Assembly: GCA_020431945.1 (NCBI GenBank)
Contig: JAGQHH010000222.1
Location: 1-11,409, forward strand
DNA length: 11,409 nt
Direction: 5' to 3'
Origin: Cyanobacteria bacterium HKST-UBA02
Lineage (GTDB): Bacteria; Cyanobacteriota; Vampirovibrionia; Obscuribacterales; Obscuribacteraceae
Part shown: positions 4,617 through 11,409 of the stretch, piece after piece
Layout of the letters: every line of letters begins with the position of its first letter
Numbering within the stretch: position 1 is the first letter of the stretch
Position numbers and translations under genes: made by a program
Notes under the pieces: model-generated
Seen by the model: the letters and a program-made list of their open reading frames with translations, nothing else
The model's database searches: none
What the model was told of the DNA's origin: nothing

Positions 4617-7056
4617 CCATGGTCTCCAGCTGAGCCAGCCTGCTGGCTGCCGGCTTCGACCACGGGTAATATTTCTTGATCTCTTTGAGAGTCTTGATCG
4701 CTCTGGGATAGTCCATGAATTTCTCGAAGAGCTTGAACTGATACCAGAGAGCCTGCCAGTTGGAGGGATCGTAGAAGAGCGCCTTCTCCAGGTAGGATTG
4801 CATCTGCGGAAGCTGATTCAGCCTGGAAAGATGCAGAGCATAGTCGACATTGACCTGGGGATCGCGAGGAGCGAGAAGCAGGGCTCGATTGAAATTCTGC
4901 TTTGCTTCGATCATCTGCCCGTTGTCACTGTAGAGAAGCGACCAGTCCGCCAGGATCCGGCCCTCCACTTCACGATCGCCGGTCTCGACGGCGAGATTGT
5001 GCCCTTTCACAAAAAACTCATAAGCGGTCTTGCACTGCTCCGGCCGAGCCAGCTCTTTAGCCATCATGCGCCGCATGTTGGCGATTCGCCCGTAGAGCCG
5101 CGCTTCGTTCACTCTATCTTTATGGGTGGTGGCTACCATCAGAGCTTTTTGATAAGCCGTCTCAGCCAAACGAAAATTGCCGTGCACCAGAAGCTTGGAG
5201 TCACCTTCTTGAACGGCGGCCTCGATCTGCTCTTTGACTGCCACCATCGGATTGGGAGAAAGAATCAGGCGCTGGAACTTGTAGTCCACTATGGTTACGA
5301 AATTCTGCCAGTAAGGATTGCCGAGGATGCCGATACTGGTGCTACGGAAAAACCCTCCCTGCTCTTCCACGAGCTTACTGTCGCTCCGGGCTGAGCCGCC
5401 CTCTTCCTTGCTCTCCAGGACATAAGTGAAGTTGACGTTTTTCATGGACTGGCCGCCCACATCCACCCGCGGGATCACCAGGCTGGCGAGCTTCAACCGG
5501 CGGCCATCGAGACCGCTTCCTTCAGTCGTATGGCTCGACTGGCTTCCGAGTTGCGCCATCTGCTTGCGGGCGACGGCAGTGGGCAAGTTGTTGAAAGCCG
5601 CGCCGGTATCCACCAGCATCGCCATCTCCACTCCCCCGGCCAGTTTCGCCTTGACCACGGGAGCATTGGGTTGCAGGAATGGAACCATGGTGCCGGTCTT
5701 CGGTCGCTCGAAAGTATCTGTGTCATAAAAGGTGATGGACGGCTTACCATAGTCGAGCTTGACGACGAATTTGCGAATCAGGTTGGTACCGATGATTCCG
5801 GCTATGCGCCGGCCGAGCTGCCGGGATTGACTGTCGAGGGGAACAATGCGGGCATCGAGATCGTTGACGATGAGGCTGCCGAGCTCCAGGCGCTTGATCA
5901 CGGTGCTGTCCACATTCACAGCCCCGGACAGAGCCATCATATTCTGCTTGCCCTGCTTGGCGAGAAAATGCTCGGCAGCAACACGCCGATCGATGAGAGT
6001 ATCAGAGGCACCGGTATCGAAGAGAAAGAGCAGCTCATCACCGTTATTGAGGCGCCCTTTTACCAGAATCTCCTTCTGGCTGTACTCGAAGTCCACCGTC
6101 ACCGGACATACCAGAGTGACTTTGCCTGCCGACTGCGGGCGATCGAAAACCGACTCGTCGATAGCGTCTTCCAGGCTGGCGCTGGCGATGATCAACTCCG
6201 ATGCTTCTTTGTTATTGATCAGCTTGGTCTGACGGTAGGGGAACATGGTGCCGGATAAAGGGCGGTACTCCTCATACTCCATGGCGATCTTGCGTTCGGA
6301 GCCGTCGGAGCCTGTTTCGGTGTTATAGCTTACGCCGACGACCAGAAAATTCCGTTGATCGATAAAGAGATCGATCTGCCGACTGCTGTTTCGCTTTTCT
6401 GCTATCTGCACCGCATATACCGGCACTCCGCGAAAGATCGTGCGACCTTTCAAGGTAAAGCTCCATTCATCGGAACCCCAGAAGAGCAGGAGGGACGGCT
6501 GATATTCATTGTCGTCGTTGAGCTGAGCGAGCCTCACCGGATTGAGATCGACAACCGTATTACCGGTCGAACGCCAGCCGGCAAGACCGTTAAATGCAAG
6601 GACCCGCTTGACCGGGCCTGCCTGACCCGCAGCCGGAGCCTCGAGATCGACTCGCCACTTCTTGGCTTTCCTGAACTTTCGGTAGGTGAACGCACTCTCG
6701 GCGGTGCCACCCCCGGGTACTACTTTCCCAAAAACCGTTGCACTGTCATCGAACTTGCGCAGAGCATCCTCGCCGCCGTAGGCTTTCACCGCCTTGGCTA
6801 TGACCTCTTCCAGACGGTCCTCATGACTCGCATCGACCGCCTGATCCTCTCCGGAAGAGGTGCTGCCCCCTTCGGGCTGATCCATTGCATCATAGCGATC
6901 CGCACCATTCTCGGTATCATCCACCCTGGCCTCGCCGGCAGCGCTCTCCTGAGCAGCGGCACCCTGCCCTGAGCCGAAGCCAACGACTCCGAGTAGATAC
7001 GGAAACAGGACCGCGAATACGGCTGTCTTCCAGCGGCGCTCTGAGGATAAGGTCAA
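4585..7056 (-). CDS. Exported protein: LolA-like region, two retropepsin-like aspartyl-protease domains, C-terminal TPRs
   Basis: An 823-residue protein not matching a named family over its whole length. A signal peptide covers about residues 10-36 (ending GAAAQ), then an acidic linker to 78. Residues 80-310 look like a LolA/lipoprotein-carrier-type beta fold (RKAKKWRVDLEAP, VLAFNGLAGW, EYRPLSGTMFPYR). Two consecutive aspartyl-protease domains follow: first about 328-447 with FLFDTGASDTLID (Asp347) and closing GIIGTNLIRKFVVKLDY; second about 458-602 with MLVDTGAAFNNLP (Asp483) and closing GILGNPYWQNFVTIVDY. Both keep D-T-G, so both could be catalytic or form a pseudo-dimer. Residues 620-805 are TPR-like (NFRLAETAYQKALM, EAKQNFNRALLLAPRDP, RAIKTLKEIKKYYP). 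The start is TTG at 7056, overlapping the kdsA stop (TTGA), with GGGAG three bases before it; no ATG or GTG precedes the signal peptide. Peptidase activity and periplasmic location are inferred. Confidence 0.82.
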   Translation of the reverse strand: MTLSSERRWKTAVFAVLFPYLLGVVGFGSGQGAAAQESAAGEARVDDTENGADRYDAMDQPEGGSTSSGEDQAVDASHEDRLEEVIAKAVKAYGGEDALRKFDDSATVFGKVVPGGGTAESAFTYRKFRKAKKWRVDLEAPAAGQAGPVKRVLAFNGLAGWRSTGNTVVDLNPVRLAQLNDDNEYQPSLLLFWGSDEWSFTLKGRTIFRGVPVYAVQIAEKRNSSRQIDLFIDQRNFLVVGVSYNTETGSDGSERKIAMEYEEYRPLSGTMFPYRQTKLINNKEASELIIASASLEDAIDESVFDRPQSAGKVTLVCPVTVDFEYSQKEILVKGRLNNGDELLFLFDTGASDTLIDRRVAAEHFLAKQGKQNMMALSGAVNVDSTVIKRLELGSLIVNDLDARIVPLDSQSRQLGRRIAGIIGTNLIRKFVVKLDYGKPSITFYDTDTFERPKTGTMVPFLQPNAPVVKAKLAGGVEMAMLVDTGAAFNNLPTAVARKQMAQLGSQSSHTTEGSGLDGRRLKLASLVIPRVDVGGQSMKNVNFTYVLESKEEGGSARSDSKLVEEQGGFFRSTSIGILGNPYWQNFVTIVDYKFQRLILSPNPMVAVKEQIEAAVQEGDSKLLVHGNFRLAETAYQKALMVATTHKDRVNEARLYGRIANMRRMMAKELARPEQCKTAYEFFVKGHNLAVETGDREVEGRILADWSLLYSDNGQMIEAKQNFNRALLLAPRDPQVNVDYALHLSRLNQLPQMQSYLEKALFYDPSNWQALWYQFKLFEKFMDYPRAIKTLKEIKKYYPWSKPAASRLAQLETMVKASPVPKTP

Positions 7057-7925
7057 GATCTCCCGGCCAGGCTCTGGGGCTGTCCTTTACCGGTCAAAGA
7101 CAGATCGGGCAGAGTCGAGACGAGTTGATGAACCTTCAGGATCTGGTCGATCAACTGCTCGACCTGGTGAAGGCTCACTTGATTCGGTCCATCGCTCCTG
7201 GCGTGCTCGGGATCCGGGTGCACTTCCATGAATACGCCATCACATCCGGCAGCCATAGCGGCTCTTACTAGGTTAGGCACGAACTGCCGCTGCCCACTCG
7301 AGACATCGCCGCCACCGCCAGGGAGCTGAACCGAATGCGTCGCATCGAAGATCACCGGATAACCCGTCTCCCTCATAATCGGAAGCGAACGCATATCGAC
7401 TACCAGGTTGTTGTAACCGAATGTAGTGCCGCGTTCGGTAAGCATGACATTTTTGTTGCCGGAATCGACAACCTTCTTGACGGCATTCTTCATATCGCCG
7501 GGGGCGACGAACTGACCTTTCTTTATATTGACGGCCTTGCCGGTACGAGCGGCAGCCACGAGCAAATCGGTCTGCCTGCACAAGAATGCCGGAATCTGGA
7601 GGACATCCAGGACCTCGGCTGCCGGTGCGCACTGGGCAGCCTCATGAACATCGCTCAAAACCGGCACGGAAAGCTCTTTCTTTATGTCGGCGAGCATCGA
7701 AATGCCTTTTTCAAGCCCGACGCCCCGGAATGAATCCACGGATGTACGATTGGCTTTATCGAACGACGACTTGAAAACCAGCGAGAAGCCCAGTTTCGCA
7801 GACAGGTCTTTGAGCGCCCGGGCGGTGTTGTATGTTATATCCCAGTCCTCGATCACGCAGGGACCGGCGATGATCAAAAGGGGATGACCCGGTCCGACTT
7901 CGATTGATCCAATTCTGACGTCCAT
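7053..7925 (-). CDS. kdsA: 3-deoxy-8-phosphooctulonate (KDO-8-P) synthase, metal-dependent type
   Basis: Cytoplasmic enzyme that joins phosphoenolpyruvate and arabinose 5-phosphate to KDO-8-phosphate, precursor of the LPS inner core. The 290 residues carry the family blocks in order: LLIIAGPCVIED, FKSSFDKANRTS, SDVHEAAQ, IPAFLCRQTDLL, VNIKKGQF, LTERGTTFGYNNLVVDMRS, IFDATHSVQLPGG, and FMEVHPDPEHARSDGP. The metal ligands of the Aquifex enzyme (Cys11, His185, Glu222, Asp233) correspond, at a constant offset of 12, to Cys23, His197, Glu234 and Asp245. It is therefore the metallo type; E. coli has Asn in place of that Cys. The ATG at 7925 has a GGAGGA site six bases upstream; an in-frame ATG at 8000 would add 25 unrelated residues. 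The gene is followed without a gap by the aspartyl-protease gene, so the two are probably co-transcribed. Confidence 0.95.
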   Translation of the reverse strand: MDVRIGSIEVGPGHPLLIIAGPCVIEDWDITYNTARALKDLSAKLGFSLVFKSSFDKANRTSVDSFRGVGLEKGISMLADIKKELSVPVLSDVHEAAQCAPAAEVLDVLQIPAFLCRQTDLLVAAARTGKAVNIKKGQFVAPGDMKNAVKKVVDSGNKNVMLTERGTTFGYNNLVVDMRSLPIMRETGYPVIFDATHSVQLPGGGGDVSSGQRQFVPNLVRAAMAAGCDGVFMEVHPDPEHARSDGPNQVSLHQVEQLIDQILKVHQLVSTLPDLSLTGKGQPQSLAGRS

Positions 7926-7931
7926 CAGAAA

Positions 7932-7937
7932 TCCTCC
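7932..7937 (-). promoter_or_regulatory. Ribosome-binding site deciding the kdsA start
   Basis: GGAGGA on the minus strand, six bases before ATG 7925, is near the full consensus. It fixes the start against the longer in-frame ATG at 8000, whose extra residues resemble no KdsA. Confidence 0.7.
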
Positions 7938-7950
7938 GTTAGATGAACAC

Positions 7951-7956
7951 ATTGTA
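7951..7956 (-). promoter_or_regulatory. Likely -10 element of the kdsA promoter
   Basis: TACAAT on the minus strand is one base from TATAAT and would start transcription near 7944, about 20 bases before the kdsA start. The -35 is poor (TTTTTG at 15 bp or CATTTT at 17 bp). It lies in the 51-bp gap shared with the divergent DUF167 gene. Confidence 0.4.
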
Positions 7957-7976
7957 TTACCTGCGCTCGAACAAAA

Positions 7977-8294
7977 ATGATACCGATTGAAGAATTGCAA
8001 TCAACACTGATTGATTGCAAAGACGGGATTAGTCTCAATGTTCAGGTCAAACCGGGGGCGGCCCGTTCCCGTATACGCGGAGTGCGGGCGGGAAGGCTGC
8101 TCATAGACATCCGCCAGAAAGCTCTGGAAGGCGAGGCCAACGAAGGGCTTATCGCCTTCCTCGCCGACCTTCTGGGAACAGGGAAATCGGGTATCAAGCT
8201 CACCCGGGGAGCACGCTCACGCATGAAGACCCTCTATCTGCGTCTGAGCAGGCAGGAGGTGTTGGAGGCACTGGCCGGTGCGATCAGGGATTGA
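7977..8294 (+). CDS. DUF167/YggU-family protein
   Basis: A small 105-residue protein of the DUF167 (YggU) family. The typical order is present: SLNVQVKPGAARSRI (residues 19-33), GRLLIDIRQKALEGEANEGL (39-58), then GIKLTRGARSRMKTLYL, the usual basic segment (72-88). In most members the middle motif reads ApPvdGkAN; here it is QKALEGEAN, a divergent version. The length suits the family. The biochemical role of DUF167 is not established, and the neighbours do not clarify it. The start at 7977 is the only ATG near the conserved block and lacks an obvious ribosome-binding site. It is divergent from kdsA (51 bp) and convergent with the small minus-strand gene 17 bp downstream. Confidence 0.82.
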   Translation: MIPIEELQSTLIDCKDGISLNVQVKPGAARSRIRGVRAGRLLIDIRQKALEGEANEGLIAFLADLLGTGKSGIKLTRGARSRMKTLYLRLSRQEVLEALAGAIRD

Positions 8295-8311
8295 GGGGCC
8301 GAACCAGGACC

Positions 8312-8662
8312 TCAGCGGTTGCCGATATTCTTGACGAGCCTGTAGACCGTATGACCTGAGCGCTGCGAAACCGGCATCACCAGACCCTGTTTGATTGCCT
8401 CCGCCAGCATCGGTCTCAGGGTGCGAATTCTCTTCAGCTTCCTGGTACCGCCTGCCATCTCCGGAAGGGTCATTCCCAGGGGGTTTTTCTCCAGGAGCTT
8501 AACGACTTTGTTGTCGGAGCCGGGCTCGGCTTCCGCTTTCCTGGCAGTCTTTTTCCTTACCATGCCCTGCATCTCGGCAGCCTCTTCAGCCGCTGTCAGC
8601 TTTTTTTCCTCTTCGTTTTCTTCGGGCATTTCGGTACCGGAAAGTGCGTGGAGAACAAGCAT
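8312..8662 (-). CDS. Small charged protein of unknown function, possible winged-helix C-terminus
   Basis: A 116-residue protein I do not recognise. Residues 12-48 are strongly charged and probably disordered (PEENEEEKK, then AAEEAAE, then VRKKTARKAEAE). Residues 50-112 look folded: VVKLLEKNPLGMTLPEM, TRKLKRIRTLRPMLAEAI, KQGLVMPV, and HTVYRLVKN. The pattern of helix, helix, basic helix, then a two-strand hairpin ending in a VYRL strand resembles a small winged-helix domain, but this is pattern reading only. The start is uncertain: ATG 8662 and ATG 8629 (105 residues, start MPEEN) both lack good ribosome-binding sites. Codon use and GC content look like the neighbours. It is convergent with the DUF167 gene and divergent from the branching enzyme. 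Confidence 0.6.
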   Translation of the reverse strand: MLVLHALSGTEMPEENEEEKKLTAAEEAAEMQGMVRKKTARKAEAEPGSDNKVVKLLEKNPLGMTLPEMAGGTRKLKRIRTLRPMLAEAIKQGLVMPVSQRSGHTVYRLVKNIGNR

Positions 8663-8707
8663 ACCCTATCGCCGTTCAATCTCAAGAATAGTTACGGATG
8701 TACCCGG

Positions 8708-8728
8708 CAGTCCTTTTAATAGGGACTG
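8708..8728. promoter_or_regulatory. Candidate operator: inverted repeat over the branching-enzyme -35 region
   Basis: CAGTCC (8708-8713) and GGACTG (8723-8728) form a 6-bp inverted repeat with a nine-base AT-rich centre that holds the proposed -35 hexamer. A further copy of the half-site, CCAGTCCC, lies at 8787-8794 in the leader. The position fits a repressor site; no regulator is identified. Confidence 0.3.
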
Positions 8729-8742
8729 GTAATTGCTATATT
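8714..8742 (+). promoter_or_regulatory. Probable promoter for the branching enzyme-pyruvate kinase genes
   Basis: An extended -10 element, TGC followed by TATATT (8737-8742), has a weak -35 (TTTTAA, 8714-8719) at 17 bp. Transcription would begin near 8749, giving a leader of about 70 bases before the GTG start at 8821. The extended -10 makes up for the poor -35. Confidence 0.45.
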
Positions 8743-8820
8743 CCGGTGCATCAGAAGCTGGTCGCAGCCTCTAATTCCTGAGCGTCCCAGTCCCCGTGAA
8801 CTCACTCCAGAGGTCAGTAC

Positions 8821-10482
8821 GTGAGCGTCGGTTCATTCGTTTTCATGCTCCACAGCCACCTTCCTTACTACCGGAAAGCCGGGATGTGGCCCTTCGGTGA
8901 AGAGAGCGTCTACGAATGCATGGCCGAGACCTATCTTCCCCTCTTGAATATGGTCGCCAACCTCCATGCCGAGGGTATTAACGCCAACCTGACAATTGGA
9001 ATCACCCCGGTGCTCGCCGAGCAACTCGGCGACGAGCACATGAAAGCCGGCTTCGAGGAATATGTCGCAAAGCGCATCCAGGTGTCCCGGGCGGACGAAG
9101 AGCGCTTCGCCCCGAGAGGCAAGTCGCCCAATCCGGAATATCTGCAGCTTGCAAGATTCTACCGTCAGTGGTTCGAGCGGGTTCTCGAGGATTTCCAGAA
9201 CCGCTGGGGACGAGACATTATCGGTGGATTCCGCAAATATCAGGACCTCGGCGCTATCGAGATCACGACCTCAGCCGCCACCCACTGTTTTTCTCCGCTG
9301 ATCACGAAAGACGAGAGCCTCTACGCTCAGTTCAAGACCGGTGTGGAAAACTACAAAAAGCATTTCGGTCAGGCGCCCAGGGGTGTATGGCTTCCGGAGT
9401 GCGCCTATCGGCCCGAGGAAGAGGGACGACCCGGAATCGGTCACTGGCTGCATGAAGTGGGTCTCCAGTACTTCTTCACCGAGAGCTTCGTGATCAAAGG
9501 CGGGCAGACCTCTGAGCTTCGCCGGGTCTTCGGACCTTATGGCTCCATCGAGTATGTGCCGGCGCCTCCTCGACCGGAGACCGGATACGACACATATGAG
9601 GCCTTCTGGCTGAAAGAGTACCCGGTAGCAGTCATGGGCCGGCATGAAGAAGCAGGCTATCAGGTCTGGTCCGCAGACCACGGCTATCCCGGAGACGGCA
9701 ACTACCGCGAATTCCACAAAAAAGACGACGTATCGGGTCTGCACTACTGGAAGCTCACCTCCAAGAGCACCAACCTCGCCGACAAACAACTCTATAACCC
9801 CGAATCGGCCATGAGCCGGGTCAACGAAAACTCGGATCACTATGTCGGGCTCATTCAGAAATGTCTCCATGACCATCTCAAGAAAACCGGTCAGGCCGGA
9901 CTGGTGATGGTGAGCTTCGATACAGAGCTGTTCGGTCACTGGTGGTTCGAAGGAATCACTTTCATCGAGCAAGTCATCCGCAAGATGCAGAAATACACCA
10001 AAGTCGATCTCAAGACGGCCAGCGGATACCTGGCCGAGCATCCTCCCGAGCATGCCATCGAGCTGCCACCATCGTCCTGGGGTTCCGGCGGTCACTGGCA
10101 GGTGTGGCTCAACAACGAAACCGAGTGGATGTGGACCGCCATCGAGGAATGCGAGAAGAAGATGGCCGCCCTTGTCGAGAAGTACGGCGAAGAAAAAGAC
10201 GAGCTCGAGACAAGAGCGCTCAAGCAAGCCGCCCGGGAGCTGCTCCTGGTGGAAAGCTCGGACTGGCCCTTCCTGGTCACCACCGGTCAGGCCAAGCAAT
10301 ATGCCATCGAGCGTTTCAAGGAGCACCACGAGCGCTTCGACAAAATCTACGAGATGCTCTGGGAAAATCGTATAGAACAAGACAAGCTCGACGAGATCGA
10401 ATCCATCGATAATTGTTTCTCCGAAATCACGGCAAACAACTTCTCATTGCCTGCCAGTAGCGTCGCAGCCCGTTCCAGCTGA
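8821..10482 (+). CDS. 1,4-alpha-glucan branching enzyme, GH57 family
   Basis: A 553-residue cytoplasmic glycoside hydrolase family 57 enzyme that makes alpha-1,6 branches in glycogen, unrelated in fold to the GH13 enzyme GlgB. The N-terminal strand SFVFMLHSHLPYYRKAG starts the catalytic barrel. Later come the LGAIEITTSAATHCFSPL block, then GVWLPECAYRP with the nucleophile Glu193, and the region 4 motif SFDTELFGHWWFEG with acid/base Asp367. The C-terminal helical part (DUF1957-like, about 415-530) includes SSWGSGGHWQVWLN and SSDWPFLVTTGQA. The length is slightly above that of the Thermus and mycobacterial relatives, with extra residues mostly in a Ser/Ala-rich tail. The start is GTG with an AGAGGT site six bases upstream. 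Pyruvate kinase follows 18 bp after its stop, so both are probably on one transcript. Confidence 0.93.
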   Translation: MSVGSFVFMLHSHLPYYRKAGMWPFGEESVYECMAETYLPLLNMVANLHAEGINANLTIGITPVLAEQLGDEHMKAGFEEYVAKRIQVSRADEERFAPRGKSPNPEYLQLARFYRQWFERVLEDFQNRWGRDIIGGFRKYQDLGAIEITTSAATHCFSPLITKDESLYAQFKTGVENYKKHFGQAPRGVWLPECAYRPEEEGRPGIGHWLHEVGLQYFFTESFVIKGGQTSELRRVFGPYGSIEYVPAPPRPETGYDTYEAFWLKEYPVAVMGRHEEAGYQVWSADHGYPGDGNYREFHKKDDVSGLHYWKLTSKSTNLADKQLYNPESAMSRVNENSDHYVGLIQKCLHDHLKKTGQAGLVMVSFDTELFGHWWFEGITFIEQVIRKMQKYTKVDLKTASGYLAEHPPEHAIELPPSSWGSGGHWQVWLNNETEWMWTAIEECEKKMAALVEKYGEEKDELETRALKQAARELLLVESSDWPFLVTTGQAKQYAIERFKEHHERFDKIYEMLWENRIEQDKLDEIESIDNCFSEITANNFSLPASSVAARSS

Positions 10483-10500
10483 TAGGAAAAAGCACAACCG

Positions 10501-11409
10501 ATGGCGCGTACCAAAATCGTCGCAACCATAGGCCCGTCCTGCCGCGACCCTGCCATCATCGAGAAGATGATCCGGGAAGGCATGGATGTCGCCCGAATCA
10601 ATTGCTCACATTCGGACCACGACTTCATTCGTAATCTGGTCAGGGATATTCGAGAGGTGAGCGCCCGCCTGGATCAGGCTGTGGGCATCCTGCTCGATCT
10701 CTCCGGCCCGAAAATTCGCACCGGCAAACTCGCCAACGGGCCCATCGAGCTCATCGAAGGCGGCCGCTTCACTCTCACCAATCGCAAAATCGACGGTGAT
10801 GAGGGCATAGTTTCCACCAATTACGCCCCTCTGCCCCTGGAAGTCAACGCCGGGGATCATGTTCTTCTTGATGACGGGCTCATCGAGCTCGAGGTTCTCG
10901 AGACCGACGAGCATGACTGCAAGTGTCAGGTCGTCACCGGCGGCAGCCTCAAGAATCACCAGGGCATTAATCTACCAGGCGTGAGGCTTTCAATCCCGGC
11001 CCTCACGGAGAAAGACATCGCCGATCTGAAAGTGGGTCTGGAATCCGAAGTCGATTTCGTAGCCCTCTCCTTCGTTCGGGACGCCCAGGACATTCTGGAT
11101 CTGCGCTCTCACATCGGCGATCACTGGCCACCACCGGTGGTGATCGCCAAACTGGAGAAACCGGAAGCTCTCGATCACCTCGACGAGATCCTCCAGGTTA
11201 CCGATGCCGTAATGATCGCCCGCGGCGATCTGGGCGTGGAGCTGCCACCGGAACTGGTGCCGCCCGCACAAAAGCTCATCACCAGAAAATCGAACGCCAA
11301 GGGCAAGCCGGTGATTACCGCGACCCAGATGCTCGACTCCATGATCAACAATCCGAGACCGACCAGAGCGGAAGCTTCCGACGTCGCCAACGCCATCTTC
11401 GACGGCACC
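10501..11409 (+). CDS. pyk: Pyruvate kinase, 3' end beyond the window
   Basis: The first 303 residues of pyruvate kinase, open to the right edge; about 170 residues (most of the C-terminal regulatory domain) are missing. It makes pyruvate and ATP from phosphoenolpyruvate and ADP. Motifs in order: [12 protein letters not shown] at the N-terminus; [12 protein letters not shown] with substrate-binding Arg32, Asn34, Ser36 and His37 (usually NFSHG); [12 protein letters not shown] opening the B domain; [21 protein letters not shown] with catalytic Lys217 and metal ligand Glu219; [11 protein letters not shown] with metal ligand Asp243; and [11 protein letters not shown], then [21 protein letters not shown] lies about ten bases before the ATG. 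The KLEKPE sequence replaces the more common KIEN. Effector dependence cannot be judged without the C-terminal domain. Confidence 0.95.
   Translation, partial: MARTKIVATIGPSCRDPAIIEKMIREGMDVARINCSHSDHDFIRNLVRDIREVSARLDQAVGILLDLSGPKIRTGKLANGPIELIEGGRFTLTNRKIDGDEGIVSTNYAPLPLEVNAGDHVLLDDGLIELEVLETDEHDCKCQVVTGGSLKNHQGINLPGVRLSIPALTEKDIADLKVGLESEVDFVALSFVRDAQDILDLRSHIGDHWPPPVVIAKLEKPEALDHLDEILQVTDAVMIARGDLGVELPPELVPPAQKLITRKSNAKGKPVITATQMLDSMINNPRPTRAEASDVANAIFDGT

Noticed and set aside
4615..4624. Perfect 10-bp palindrome GACCATGGTC just after the phosphatase stop
   Set aside because: It is within coding sequence of the minus gene (codons for Thr-Met-Val), has no U-run or partner site, and is short enough for chance.
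4555..5394. 279-codon plus-strand frame after the phosphatase
   Set aside because: It is antisense to the TPR and second protease part of the long minus-strand gene and has no recognisable motif.
8292..8314. Possible terminator between the DUF167 gene and the convergent small gene
   Set aside because: Only a 5-bp stem (TGAGG/CCTCA) with a 13-base loop and no U-run on either strand.
9271..10380. 369-codon minus-strand frame
   Set aside because: It is fully inside the GH57 gene on the opposite strand, where catalytic motifs prove the plus frame; GC-rich codon bias commonly opens such frames.

Overview
This window is a compact chromosomal segment, GC-rich by eye, from a Gram-negative (two-membrane) bacterium. 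It carries a KDO-8-phosphate synthase for LPS inner core, several proteins with Sec signal peptides, a LolA-like domain, and a Spy/CpxP-type periplasmic protein. Genes are closely packed; no intergenic gap exceeds about 160 bases. I see no tRNA, rRNA, insertion sequence, CRISPR array or phage gene. The phylum cannot be fixed from the sequence alone. The metal-dependent KdsA, GH57 branching enzyme and envelope proteins built from TPRs and aspartyl-protease domains would suit a non-proteobacterial lineage, but that is inference.

Layout. (1) 1-326, minus: 5' part of a LamB/YcsF (5-oxoprolinase subunit A) gene. (2) 439-1575, plus: an exported TPR protein with a Pro/Lys-rich tail, whose signal peptide has no ATG, GTG or TTG codon in front of it. 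(3) 1576-3885, minus: a three-gene operon of ECF sigma factor, zinc-finger membrane anti-sigma factor and Met/Gln-rich Spy/CpxP-like periplasmic protein, with overlapping ends and a candidate self-regulated ECF promoter. (4) 3948-4616, plus and divergent from the sigma factor: an exported TpbA-like dual-specificity phosphatase. (5) 4585-7925, minus: kdsA followed by an overlapping 823-residue exported protein with a LolA-like region, two retropepsin-like aspartyl-protease domains and C-terminal TPRs. (6) 7977-8294, plus: DUF167/YggU protein. (7) 8312-8662, minus: small charged protein of unknown function. (8) 8821 to the right edge, plus: GH57 glycogen branching enzyme followed 18 bp later by pyruvate kinase (cut by the window end).

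How they fit together. Most of the middle of the window concerns the cell envelope: LPS precursor synthesis, an exported putative protease, an exported phosphatase, and an envelope-stress or metal-responsive sigma module. The sigma / anti-sigma / Met-rich Spy-like triad resembles the CnrH/CnrY/CnrX arrangement and is the most system-like feature; its signal (copper or another metal, or misfolded protein) is inferred only. The right end is central carbon metabolism (glycogen branching and lower glycolysis).
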